In this document: piece after piece, positions 7,681 through 16,477 of the stretch
Numbering within the stretch: the first letter of the stretch is position 1
Layout: every line of letters starts with the position of its first letter
Origin: Deltaproteobacteria bacterium
Lineage (GTDB): Bacteria > Myxococcota_A > JAADFL01
DNA: 64,000 bases
Assembly: GCA_013152945.1 (NCBI GenBank)
Contig: JAADFL010000205.1
Span: forward strand, 1 to 64,000
Direction: 5' to 3'
The notes under the pieces: generated by a model
Seen by the model: only the letters and a program-made list of their open reading frames with translations
Told to the model about the DNA's origin: nothing
The model's database searches: none
Position numbers and translations under genes: made by a program

Positions 7681-10600
7681 TCACTTGATCGGCTCAAGCT
7701 TCGTCTCAACAAGCAATGGAGAGACCTCGATCCTGGAGCCCGCAAGCTTGAGGCCCATGTCCTTCTCATCTGCATTCAGGAGTTCCAGCCCGGAGGCATC
7801 TACAGGCGGCAGTTCCGGCAGGTGCTCGGCCATGACAAATGCCCAAATTCTTATACTCCCGTCCATTCCACAGGTTGCGAGCCTCCCATCTTTCGAGAAA
7901 ACCAGGCTTGATATCGCCCCCTGGTGTGGAGATAAACTGCCGAGCGGCTTCAAGCGATCCACCCTGGTTGCTCTCCTTGTCCGCCAGAGCATGACTTCAC
8001 CTCTCGCGTTTCCAGCCGCCATCAGTTTGCCGTCTTGCGAGAATCCGATGGAAGTCACCGGCCCGTCCAAGCCTTCGAGCGGTCCTACCTCCCTGTCGCG
8101 CCTCAAGTCCCAAAACATGATCCCGCCGTTTTGCAACCCAAAAGCCAAGTACCTGTCACCGGGAGCAAAGGCTATGCTCTTTGGTTCGATTCCATCGATC
8201 TCCCTTGACTTGGGCTTGGAATGCCTGGATCTAAAGTTGAACAGTATTACGTTGCCTCGATTGCTTCCTGCAGAAAGCAGCTTGGACCTGTTGGAAAACG
8301 CCAATGCATTCAGCCTGCCCCTTGACCACTTCCACGACGCCTTTTCCTTGTCCCTGGACATATCGAAAACCTTCACCTTCCTATCTCTGCCGCAAAGTGC
8401 CAGGAACCTTGCGTCAGGGCTTACTGCAACAGCCGTGAACCGTCCATCCACAGAGTAGAGCGGTTCACCGGATGGAAGCCTAAAGACCCTTGCGCCGCGT
8501 CCCCTGGGAAGCAAGGCGGCCATTATGTCTTTCTTCCGGCTGAATGCGACATTCCCGGCCCCGTCCTGTAGTTCCTGGAGCAGGATTTCCTCGGTCACAC
8601 CGCTTTGCAGGTCCCTGGCGCGGGTTTCTCCGTTTCGAAAGACAAAGAATACCCTGGACCCGTCCTGTGAAAAGGCACCGCCGATTACAGGTGAAATATT
8701 TCCGGACAACTTGGCGATCGGCTCGGTTTTGAGTCCGGGCTTGAATATTTCGAGACCTATTCTTTTACCTGTAACAGCCAGGCGCGTTCCATCAGCCGAA
8801 AAAGCCAAATCATCGGCGCCTCCCTGCAGGGACAGCCCGGCATATCGCTGCGAACCATCATGCGCATCCAGGAATTTCAATGTTCCATTCCTGCACAGAA
8901 CTGCAACCAGGCCTCTTTCTCGAGTGGACAAACTCATTTTCCCTATGCTCTTGCACGGCCTGGTCATGGCCTCGGATTGAAACCCGGAACCCGGTTTCCA
9001 GGTCCTTATGGAGCCCCTGGTTCCTGCTGAAAGAAGTGTTCCATTACCAAGGAAGGCCAGGGATGTGATTCTTCCCGATTGCCCCTTGACTTCTTTTACA
9101 GGCATCTTCTGTGACAAGTCCCATATTCTTACCGTGCGGTCCCTTCCGCCCGAGGCCAGGAACTTGCCGTCAGGTGAAAACGCGAGAGATTGTACGCTTC
9201 CCTCGTGACCTTGGAGATCCTGGAACAGTGCGCCGTCTGACACGCTCCAAATTCTTACAAGGCGATCATTTCCGCCCGAGGCCAGGAGCTTGCCGTCAGG
9301 TGAAAATGCAAGTGTCTTCACGCTCGAATCGTGGCCATCGAAAGACGTGATCCTCTGTCCCACGTACGGATCCCACAGCTCAACACGGCCCCTTGTGTCG
9401 GCAACGGCCAGGCTGGAACCGTCCGGTGAGAATGCAAGCACCGTCACCCCGGAGCCTGTTTGCATCCTGGCCGTCTCGCGGCCCGTAGACATGTCCCAGA
9501 CGATAATCCTGTTTCCGCTCCCACAGGCTACCTTGCCGTTCCTGCTCATGGCTACCGGCCCACACTTGACTCCCGGGTGCTCATGCCAGAGAAGCTTCGG
9601 CCTGATTCCAGTGCTTTCAGCCTTCAGCCTGGTCCTGGCCTGGGGCAAATCCGCATTTGCCAAGGCCGCACTTGTATAGATCCGGGCCAGGAATCTATCG
9701 CCCCTTGCCTCTGCTTCCCTGCTCTTTACAAGCAGGTCTTTTGCAAGAGCCCTCATTGCGCGCCTTTGCATGTCCAGGGCTTTTTGCTTCTGCTGTTTCA
9801 TTGTAATCTCGGCCTTGAGGGCTGCCTTCATCTGGGCCTCGGCCATGGTACGCGCCCTTCTTGCCTCGTTTCTCTGTGACAGCACCTGGACATGTCTCGA
9901 TATTCCGACTGAAAGGAGCACGACAACGATTGCAGCCGTAATAATGAGTTCCTTCCTGAAGACCGTAAGGAACCACTTGAGCCGCTCCCTTCGGCCCCGC
10001 CTGGAATGCTCGTACGCCCGCACCCAACCGCCGCTTTGAAAGGCATCCAGATCCGAAGCCAGTTGGACGGCCGATTGGTACCTCTTGGCCGGATCCCTGG
10101 ACAAGGCCTTTTTTGCAATCTCCACGAGTTCAGCCGGCGCTTCCCTGCAAAGCTCCCCGGGATCCGGGACAGGCTCTCTCAATAATTCCAGGAAGGCCTC
10201 TTTTGGGTTTGCATCATGGAAAGGCGCTCTTCCCGTCAGAATATGGAAAAGAATCGCTCCCAGGCTCCAGACGTCGGACCAGGGTCCCATGCGGTCTATT
10301 TCACGGGATGCCTGCTCCGGGCACATGTAAGACGAATCAATATCACCAAAATCGTCTCCCGAATCCACCATGCGGGAAGCCTCTGCAGCCAGCTCTTTTT
10401 TCGTCAGGTCTTTTTCAGAATCCAGGACCGCCCTTCCAAAGCCCAATAACACCGGGTTCGTACTGTCTGCCAAAACCACCTTGCCGGGGTGGATGCTCCT
10501 GTGCACGACACCCCGCTGGTGCGCATGCGCAATCGCCCTGCACAGGCAGGCAAAGGGTGTCAGTACCCTGAGCCTTGAAGAAAGGTCTCCTGCCTTGCCG

Positions 10601-12087
10601 AGGACGGATGCCATGGTCTTTTGCTGTAACAGCGGAAGAAGCAAGTAGGGCCGTCCTTCAGGCGTTTCCCCTGCTCCCACTACATGTACGATTCCGGGAT
10701 GCGAGAGTGAAGAAAGCACCTTGATCTGCAATCTCAATTTTTCGTCTGCCAAGGGATCCAGGGGTTCCTTCAAGGCCAGATCCCTGGAGAGTCCTTCATC
10801 CCTTACCAGCAGAACCCTGCAATGCCTGCCCCTGGCCAGTTCCGGACCCCGTGGCCCGTGCTTCCCGTCTGAAGTTATCTCACCCATTTTGGTTGACACG
10901 GTTGCGTACGGAGCGTACTTGGCCTTGCCGGTTGAATCCACGAAAACCCTTCCGGGCACCATGGTCGCCCGGCCGTCAATCGTTTGGTGCCTGGTCTCAC
11001 CTGCCTTCTCTTGTGTTTCGTGTTCGGTTTTTCCCTTGCCATCGGCCGGCGAATCAGACCCTGAAGGCAAAGATTCCTTGCTTTTTCTAGCAGGTTGCCC
11101 TGGTGCCGGGCTTTGATTGCTTACCGGTCCGGCCTTACTTTCCTCTCCTATTATAACCGTAGGCTTTTCGTGATCCGGTTGCCATAATGACGGAATGGGT
11201 TGCACCTGGTCCACGTCAACGCCTTTTTCAAGCCCTGCCCGCACAAGGTCGTCCTCATCCAGGGTGAAACCTGTCCTGTCATCGTCATCAGGGGCAATGC
11301 CGACAGGCGGAGACGGCTGCGGGGACAGTAACTTCAGGCCTGAAGGCGTTAACTTCGGGCCCTGCCTATGGGCCGGGATACGATTTTGTGCATCCGGACC
11401 ATTATTTTCTTCTTTAATTTCTAAAGGAGCATTCACCCGGTCCGGCGGGCTTGCATCATTGTTCAAAATTGGTTCTTCCTGTTTCAGGATATCCGAAGAT
11501 TCAGGCGAAAACACTTCGGTATCTTCAGCCATGGTCTCTTTTGCCGCCGGTTCGCCGGGCCCGGGTTGTTCAGTGTCAACCTGCATGGCAGTTACTGTCA
11601 TGGGCTCGGTTTTGTCATCCATTTCATCCGTGCCGAGCACGGGCAATTCAGGGTTTGTACCGTTTGTTTTTACCTCGTCATGGTCGTGGTTACGGTCGTA
11701 CACCTTTGTGGGGGCCTCGAATACGTTTTGGTCTTCCGGATTTTCGCCGGAAACAAGGGGATCGGGATCCCGGCCGTTGCCCTGGCCCGTATCATCAACG
11801 GCCTGTTGGTCTGGTTCCGATGTTCGGTTATCTCCTGCCTGGCGGGCCGGCGCATCACGGGATACGATTGCACGAACCGTTGACTCGTCGAATGTAAGAG
11901 ACTCCGGGGGCAGTGGCGCCGCTCTGTCTGAATTATCAATATCCTGTTCGGGTGGTTCGAACCCGGTCGCGCCTATGAAGTCGACCAAGGGGGTGCCGCA
12001 CTTTATGCAGAAGCGGTTGCCCTTGAGATCATCCGGGCCTTCGGCCACCTCTTGGTCAGCACCGCATTTTTCGCATTTTTTCCTCAT
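7681..12087 (-). CDS. Zinc-ribbon / protein pseudokinase / WD40 membrane protein
   Basis: This 1468-residue protein starts with a CxxC...CxxC zinc ribbon (Cys5, Cys8, Cys27, Cys30). A roughly 370-residue acidic, Pro-rich disordered region follows, then a PknB-like kinase fold (about 418-685), one membrane helix (about 713-731), a helical stretch, and WD40 repeats from about 845 to 1430. Lys440 of the VAIK position and the CPEQ/APE-like motif are kept. However, the catalytic HRD is HRS (529-531), the loop Asn is Lys536, and DFG is GFG with Gly549. I therefore read it as a pseudokinase, although Myxococcota and Planctomycetes relatives with WD40 tails are usually active kinases. Its role is probably scaffolding at the membrane. 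It diverges from a glycosyltransferase gene. Confidence 0.85.
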   Translation of the reverse strand: MRKKCEKCGADQEVAEGPDDLKGNRFCIKCGTPLVDFIGATGFEPPEQDIDNSDRAAPLPPESLTFDESTVRAIVSRDAPARQAGDNRTSEPDQQAVDDTGQGNGRDPDPLVSGENPEDQNVFEAPTKVYDRNHDHDEVKTNGTNPELPVLGTDEMDDKTEPMTVTAMQVDTEQPGPGEPAAKETMAEDTEVFSPESSDILKQEEPILNNDASPPDRVNAPLEIKEENNGPDAQNRIPAHRQGPKLTPSGLKLLSPQPSPPVGIAPDDDDRTGFTLDEDDLVRAGLEKGVDVDQVQPIPSLWQPDHEKPTVIIGEESKAGPVSNQSPAPGQPARKSKESLPSGSDSPADGKGKTEHETQEKAGETRHQTIDGRATMVPGRVFVDSTGKAKYAPYATVSTKMGEITSDGKHGPRGPELARGRHCRVLLVRDEGLSRDLALKEPLDPLADEKLRLQIKVLSSLSHPGIVHVVGAGETPEGRPYLLLPLLQQKTMASVLGKAGDLSSRLRVLTPFACLCRAIAHAHQRGVVHRSIHPGKVVLADSTNPVLLGFGRAVLDSEKDLTKKELAAEASRMVDSGDDFGDIDSSYMCPEQASREIDRMGPWSDVWSLGAILFHILTGRAPFHDANPKEAFLELLREPVPDPGELCREAPAELVEIAKKALSRDPAKRYQSAVQLASDLDAFQSGGWVRAYEHSRRGRRERLKWFLTVFRKELIITAAIVVVLLSVGISRHVQVLSQRNEARRARTMAEAQMKAALKAEITMKQQKQKALDMQRRAMRALAKDLLVKSREAEARGDRFLARIYTSAALANADLPQARTRLKAESTGIRPKLLWHEHPGVKCGPVAMSRNGKVACGSGNRIIVWDMSTGRETARMQTGSGVTVLAFSPDGSSLAVADTRGRVELWDPYVGQRITSFDGHDSSVKTLAFSPDGKLLASGGNDRLVRIWSVSDGALFQDLQGHEGSVQSLAFSPDGKFLASGGRDRTVRIWDLSQKMPVKEVKGQSGRITSLAFLGNGTLLSAGTRGSIRTWKPGSGFQSEAMTRPCKSIGKMSLSTRERGLVAVLCRNGTLKFLDAHDGSQRYAGLSLQGGADDLAFSADGTRLAVTGKRIGLEIFKPGLKTEPIAKLSGNISPVIGGAFSQDGSRVFFVFRNGETRARDLQSGVTEEILLQELQDGAGNVAFSRKKDIMAALLPRGRGARVFRLPSGEPLYSVDGRFTAVAVSPDARFLALCGRDRKVKVFDMSRDKEKASWKWSRGRLNALAFSNRSKLLSAGSNRGNVILFNFRSRHSKPKSREIDGIEPKSIAFAPGDRYLAFGLQNGGIMFWDLRRDREVGPLEGLDGPVTSIGFSQDGKLMAAGNARGEVMLWRTRRATRVDRLKPLGSLSPHQGAISSLVFSKDGRLATCGMDGSIRIWAFVMAEHLPELPPVDASGLELLNADEKDMGLKLAGSRIEVSPLLVETKLEPIK

Positions 12088-12317
12088 TGTTCACCAAAGC
12101 CCTGCTTTCGCTTTGCAAAACTCCCTCGGCTCTCACTGCTTTGTTCACAATATTTAACATCACCAGCATAGTCAAATCCATGATCCATTTCTCCGGGGCT
12201 TTGGCAGCCGGCAGGTCGCGGAAAAAAATACCGGCAACGCCCGAAATCACGTCCAAGCGGGAATTATCCCGAACCGCCTTGACTGCGGTTTCAAGGCCCG
12301 GCATATTCATCACGGAA

Positions 12318-13307
12318 ATGGGTAACATTGCCGCGAGACCAAGGATCCTGGCCCATGTCCTTGCCAGGAATGACCAGGAGGTAGTCAAGGATTGCCTGGG
12401 CAGTCTCTTGTCCCAGGATTACCAGAACCTGTTAATAGTTGTATCGGATAATGCTTCCACTGACTCGACACCTGAAATCATACGCGAGACAGCTTTTGGC
12501 ATAGAATTCATTGAGAACAGGGAAAACTTCGGGTACGCCAAGGGCCACAACCAGGTTGCATCGAGAAAAGGTTTCGATGCCTTTTTGGCCCTCAATGCAG
12601 ACGTTGTCCTTGAGCCCGATTTTGTATCCAGGCTTGCAGCCAGGGCATTTTCCGACCCTGCGTGCGGCATGGCCGCGGGAAAGTTGCTTGAATCCGGCCA
12701 TACGTCCCGTATCGACAGCGCAGGTGTATACATCGACCGGTTTCGCAGGAACAGGGAAATCGGGGCGGGCCGGAATGCGTATTCATCGTTTACAGAGCCG
12801 GCGGAAGTATTCGGGGCCTTTGGCGCGGCAGGCCTGTATAAGAAAAGCATGATAGAGGACCTTTCATTTCAGGGAGAGCTGTTCGACACGGACTTTTTTG
12901 CATACAGGGAAGAGGTGGATCTTGCCTGGAGGGCCCGGTCCAGGGGATGGAAATGCTTGTTCGAACCCGACGCAATCGGCTTCCATGTTCATCAATACAG
13001 GCCGCAGACCAGGGCGACAAGACCTGTTTTCGAGCGCAGGCTCCAGAGGCGAAACCGGTACCTCATGCTCCTCAAGAACGAATCTCCCTTGTGCTTTGCA
13101 CGGGACCTTCCTTTTATTGCAGCATTCGAGCTTGGCGCTTTTTTGCACGCCCTTTTCTTGGAGCCTGCAATTTTACCTGCATACGTGGATGCAATGAAGC
13201 TGGCGCCCGCCATGCTGGCCAAGAGAAAACTCATCCGTTCGTTTCGCACTGTCAGGGATACCAGTATCTGCGAATGGCTCGGCAAGGAACGGCTGATCCG
13301 ATCCTAG
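12318..13307 (+). CDS. Family 2 glycosyltransferase (rhamnosyltransferase-like)
   Basis: The protein is a GT-A fold family 2 glycosyltransferase of the WbbL/rhamnosyl type, likely adding a sugar to a lipid-linked glycan at the inner membrane face. It has the N-terminal nucleotide-sugar fold (RILAHVLARNDQEVVKDCL, VVSDNASTDSTPEI), NFGYAKGHNQ, and an LNADVVLEPDF metal-binding region in place of DxD. It also has the FFAYREEVDLAWRARSRGW acceptor motif. The frame is open back to 12087, but homology begins near the ATG at 12318, so I place the start there with weak ribosome-binding support. The start could lie elsewhere within 12088-12330, and that interval must also contain the divergent promoters for this gene and the pseudokinase. 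Confidence 0.78.
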   Translation: MGNIAARPRILAHVLARNDQEVVKDCLGSLLSQDYQNLLIVVSDNASTDSTPEIIRETAFGIEFIENRENFGYAKGHNQVASRKGFDAFLALNADVVLEPDFVSRLAARAFSDPACGMAAGKLLESGHTSRIDSAGVYIDRFRRNREIGAGRNAYSSFTEPAEVFGAFGAAGLYKKSMIEDLSFQGELFDTDFFAYREEVDLAWRARSRGWKCLFEPDAIGFHVHQYRPQTRATRPVFERRLQRRNRYLMLLKNESPLCFARDLPFIAAFELGAFLHALFLEPAILPAYVDAMKLAPAMLAKRKLIRSFRTVRDTSICEWLGKERLIRS

Positions 13308-13744
13308 CTCTCCAGCCTCCCCACCCAGGTTGATTTCCAGGGAATCAAAAACCTGGTGTCATTTCACGAAGTTTCGTACCGGCAAAAAATCCCCCGGCGC
13401 GCAAATACCGATAACCCGCACCAGGCTCAAGCCAAGCAATTAGTATTTTTGTATCCCAGACCAGGCCAGGTTTCCACCTGTAGCGGCCCCGAAAAAAAAC
13501 CTTACCCACAGACCATGCACTCATGTTGTGCGCTGTATGAGTATTGGATCCACACATGTTCCGGGCAATAACATCCCTTGGGTGCGCGGTACAACCTTGA
13601 ACTGCGGCTCAGACACTACTGGGTTGCGGAAAGGCTATTGTTCCTGCGACGCCCACACCCCGGCCTCGCTAAAGCTCGGCCGAACTTCTCCCACATTCGT
13701 AGGCAAGGGAAAAAGGGATACCCTCGCTTAGCCCTTGGCTTGGT
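13308..13744. other. Intergenic region with hairpins and degenerate sequence
   Basis: No gene is convincing. A long imperfect hairpin at 13323-13356 (ACCAGGT pairing with ACCTGGT around an inner TGATT/AATCA stem) could end transcription of the glycosyltransferase gene, but it lacks a T tract. A stretch at about 13446-13481 is similar to 228-262 near the left edge. The remaining bases contain a short inverted GCCTCG...GGC element near 13670 and no recognisable reading frame. Confidence 0.4.
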
Positions 13745-14995
13745 TCAAACCAGGAGATTTAAAAACCTGTGGATGTCGGTTACGAACAACCCTGGCGCTG
13801 CTTGTTTCAGGAAGTCGTCGTTTAGCACCACTTGAAAGGCAAGATCTACGTCCAAAGCTTTTTTGAAATACAGGAGGTTCCTATCAGGCTCTATGTCCGA
13901 AAGCTTGGCCTCGACCAGGAGTACGGGCTTTTTATTTCTAACTATCAAGAAGTCCGTCTCCTTGCCGTCCTTGGTGCGGACGAAGTGCAGGGAGAAGCCG
14001 GACACGCCCCACTCGTTCCACGCAGAGACCGTCCTGCTTAATTGCACTGCAAGGAAGTTCTCGAAGCGCTTGCCCGTGTCCTCGACCAGTCCCCAGTCCC
14101 AAAAGTACGACTTCCTCGCTTTTTTTATGGATGTGGATAGCCTGGCCGAGTACGGGGGAACCCTGAAGATAAGGAAGACCTGCTCCATGGCGTCCAGCCA
14201 GACCGCCACAGTGTTGTGGGCCACTGATAGGGTTTGGGCCAGGTTGTGGACATTGAGCAGTGAGCCCACCCTCTCCGGCAAGAGCAGGGCGAGAGATTGC
14301 AGGCGCACCAGGTCTGATATCCTGGACAGGTCTCTCACCTCTTGCGTGGTGAGAAGGGAGAGGTGTTCGTCCAGCCAACGGCGATAGAAACTTTTGCTCC
14401 CTTTCAGGAAGGGTTCTGGAAATCCGGTGAGGTTCCAAAGGCTGTCGACAGCCTCTGCAAACTCCCTGGAAGGCCTTGAAAGGTCCGGTGCCTGCCCAGG
14501 GATCCAGGCCCTGGTTAAGTCGAAGCCGTCGCCCTCTACAACGTCCTTGGGACCAAGGGGAAACATCTTGAAAAGAAAGTACCTGCCGAGAAGGCTCTCA
14601 CCGCCCCTTCTGTACGTGTCCAGCTTGGCACTGCCGCATACCAGGAACCTTATGAAGTGTCCGAACTCGTCGGAGAATCCCTTCAGGAGCTGCTTCCAGG
14701 CAGGATTCTTGTGGATTTCGTCGAATACGACCCAGTGCTTCGGCTCTCCGCCCGCTGCTGGCGGCCGGGGCGGTTCAGGTATGTTCTCGAGGAAGAACAA
14801 GGGATTGGCCGTAAATTTCCTTCTGACCGTGATGGTGTCAAAGTTGTAGTAGTGCTCGATCTGCCCGAGTTTTTCCAAGTGCATGAGGGCCGAGGTGGTC
14901 TTTCCCACCTGCCTCGGCCCGGAGAGAAAAGACATTCTCCTTGCCAAAAGTTCATTTGAAAACGCCCAGGTGGTCACTACAGGGGATAGCTTCAT
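13745..14995 (-). CDS. AAA-family ATPase with DUF4143 domain
   Basis: The protein (416 residues from the chosen start) belongs to the widespread AAA_14/DUF4143 family of ATPases of poorly known function. The Walker A motif GPRQVGKTT lies near residue 26 and Walker B WVVFDEIHK near 87. An arginine-containing sensor region follows, and a C-terminal DUF4143 module ends with the nuclease-like VRTKDGKETDFLI and PVLLVEAKLS strands (the D...ExK arrangement of PD-(D/E)XK-like folds). I chose the ATG at 14995 because a sigma-70 promoter ends only a few bases upstream, leaving no room for a leader; longer in-frame starts would lie inside the promoter. The gene sits alone among repeats and may be a mobile or defence-associated element. 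That last point is inference. Confidence 0.78.
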   Translation of the reverse strand: MKLSPVVTTWAFSNELLARRMSFLSGPRQVGKTTSALMHLEKLGQIEHYYNFDTITVRRKFTANPLFFLENIPEPPRPPAAGGEPKHWVVFDEIHKNPAWKQLLKGFSDEFGHFIRFLVCGSAKLDTYRRGGESLLGRYFLFKMFPLGPKDVVEGDGFDLTRAWIPGQAPDLSRPSREFAEAVDSLWNLTGFPEPFLKGSKSFYRRWLDEHLSLLTTQEVRDLSRISDLVRLQSLALLLPERVGSLLNVHNLAQTLSVAHNTVAVWLDAMEQVFLIFRVPPYSARLSTSIKKARKSYFWDWGLVEDTGKRFENFLAVQLSRTVSAWNEWGVSGFSLHFVRTKDGKETDFLIVRNKKPVLLVEAKLSDIEPDRNLLYFKKALDVDLAFQVVLNDDFLKQAAPGLFVTDIHRFLNLLV

Positions 14996-15002
14996 ATCAA
15001 CC

Positions 15003-15030
15003 ATTTTACATGTAACTGAAAAATGGTCAA
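15003..15030 (-). promoter_or_regulatory. Sigma-70-type promoter of the AAA/DUF4143 gene, apparently leaderless
   Basis: On the minus strand TTGACC (15030-15025) is followed by a 16-nt spacer and TAAAAT (15008-15003). Transcription would begin at about 14995-14997, which coincides with the ATG of the ATPase gene, so the mRNA would have essentially no 5' leader. There is no Shine-Dalgarno sequence in front of this ATG, in agreement with that reading. Confidence 0.65.
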
Positions 15031-15059
15031 GACTATTTTTCAAGTACCTGAAAAATGGT
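15012..15059. promoter_or_regulatory. Three half-site operator overlapping the ATPase promoter
   Basis: GTAACTGAAAAATGG (15012-15026) and GTACCTGAAAAATGG (15044-15058) are direct repeats 32 bp apart. Between them ACTATTTTTCA (15032-15042) is an inverted copy, so 15032-15059 is an imperfect palindrome. The first copy covers the -35 hexamer. The layout fits cooperative repression by a dimeric regulator. Which protein binds is unknown. Confidence 0.55.
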
Positions 15060-15155
15060 TTGACACGAGCGAGGGGTTATGAGCAAGGGATAAGGCCATG
15101 ATCGTGACAGGTCTTCCCATGGTAACTGCTTGATATTACAATCAATAGTACCCTC

Positions 15156-15240
15156 CGTCCCCTATTTTTTTTTTTGCGTCCCCTATTTTTTTCCCTATTT
15201 TTTTTTTTGCGTCCCCTATTTTTGTACCCTATTTTTTTTT
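15156..15240. repeat. Tandem CCCCTATTTTTT repeats
   Basis: Three units of the form CGTCCCCTA followed by 5 to 12 T residues, and two shorter CCCTATTTTT units, lie side by side. The last unit supplies the stop codon and the terminal Lys-Lys-Lys of the neighbouring DUF362 gene on the minus strand. AAAATAGGGGAC motifs of this kind recur in other genomes next to REP-associated or IS200-like transposases; that link is from memory and no transposase is present here. Confidence 0.65.
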
Positions 15241-16455
15241 GAACTTTGGAGGATATCTCCTGATTACCCGCTCGAGCGGTCCCTTATCGCCGAAAAGAGA
15301 AAGCGCGCCTGTGGGGCAAGCCCAAACGCAGTAATTACAAGATATGCACCTTGGATTGGACGCAGCCGACTCCACTTCCCGGATTGAAAAATTCATGGGA
15401 CAGGCAAGGGAGCATTCGCCGCACATTTTGCACAGGTCTTTTCTCGACTTGGCCGGTCCTGCCCGTGACTCTCCGTTAAGGTACACGTCCTGAACAGCCC
15501 CCAGTCTCTTGGCAATGGCTGCAACGACCGGCCTGTCGGTAATCGGTCTTGCAATCACCTTGAGAGGGTAAAGCATTCTCGATGAGGCAATTCGTGCAGC
15601 CAAGGGCATTCCCGGAGCCTTGACAAGTTCGCGTCCTGCAAGCCATTCCGGAAAATCGCCGGTTTTATCCAGGCGGAGCCACCCCTTGCCAAAGGCATGT
15701 TCAAGGTACGGTACCTCGTTTCTCTCGAACCCGAGCAGGCCGGATATGATCAGGTCAGCCTCGAACGGATCCTCTGCCACTGCAAGCAGGTTGGTTTTCC
15801 TTGGATTGCCGTCGCCCGGCCCGTTCCCCTCCATGGAGACCAGGCCGTCGATTACCTGCAGGTGCGTGGGAACCCTCGCCGCCAGGGCTGCCAGGTTTGC
15901 CGACAGATCCCTGTGGACCTTGCGCTTGTCGTTTCCAACCACCGTGCCCATGAGATTCTTGACGCTCGATGTAAAACCCGCTTCTAAATGAGTCTTGACT
16001 GTCGGCAGGTTGATAACGACATCACTTTCCATTACCGGCCTTGCAATCCGCACTGAAACAGTCTCCAGCCTAATCTTTACTCCTGGTTGCCTGTTGAGAT
16101 CGAGGAGCCTGAAGCCAAGGATGTCCGCGAGTTTTCGTAGTTTCAGCAGACCGAACACGTCGATCTTCCGGCGCAACACGCCGACATTCGGGCCGTCTGC
16201 AACAGTTATATCTTTGTATCCCCTGGCCTTAAGCCAATCTATGACCCCAATTAGGACCCTTAGGTCTGAGCTGTTGCCTGTAAAGGCAGGCAGGTCATTG
16301 TTGAAGTTGGGCTTTACCAGGGCCCTGGCCTTGCCCGGCCCGCTTATTACCGGGTCAAGGGCGGATATCAATTCGCCGGTTTTTTCAGCCGGCCGGTCAT
16401 CACCTTGCAGTAATCCGAGTATGAAGCCGGCTTTTCTATGGCGCCATGTTTTCAT
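15229..16455 (-). CDS. DUF362 protein with two 4Fe-4S ferredoxin motifs
   Basis: The N-terminal 300 residues form a DUF362 domain (VKPNFNNDLP, VADGPN, NLPTVKTHLEAGFTSSVKNLMG, VIDGLVSMEGNGPG). A C-terminal bacterial ferredoxin follows with CKMCGECSLACPM and CISCNYCVWACPTGAL. Such proteins are presumed iron-sulfur redox factors, but the reaction is unknown. The start is uncertain: ATG codons at 16455, 16479 and 16518 are in frame and none has a clear ribosome binding site. I use 16455 because it avoids overlap with the divergent WecG/TagA gene. The C-terminus lies within a poly-T repeat, so its last four residues are repeat-derived. Confidence 0.78.
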   Translation of the reverse strand: MKTWRHRKAGFILGLLQGDDRPAEKTGELISALDPVISGPGKARALVKPNFNNDLPAFTGNSSDLRVLIGVIDWLKARGYKDITVADGPNVGVLRRKIDVFGLLKLRKLADILGFRLLDLNRQPGVKIRLETVSVRIARPVMESDVVINLPTVKTHLEAGFTSSVKNLMGTVVGNDKRKVHRDLSANLAALAARVPTHLQVIDGLVSMEGNGPGDGNPRKTNLLAVAEDPFEADLIISGLLGFERNEVPYLEHAFGKGWLRLDKTGDFPEWLAGRELVKAPGMPLAARIASSRMLYPLKVIARPITDRPVVAAIAKRLGAVQDVYLNGESRAGPAKSRKDLCKMCGECSLACPMNFSIREVESAASNPRCISCNYCVWACPTGALSLFGDKGPLERVIRRYPPKFKKK

Positions 16456-16477
16456 CAAGGTTACAATACAACGCGCC

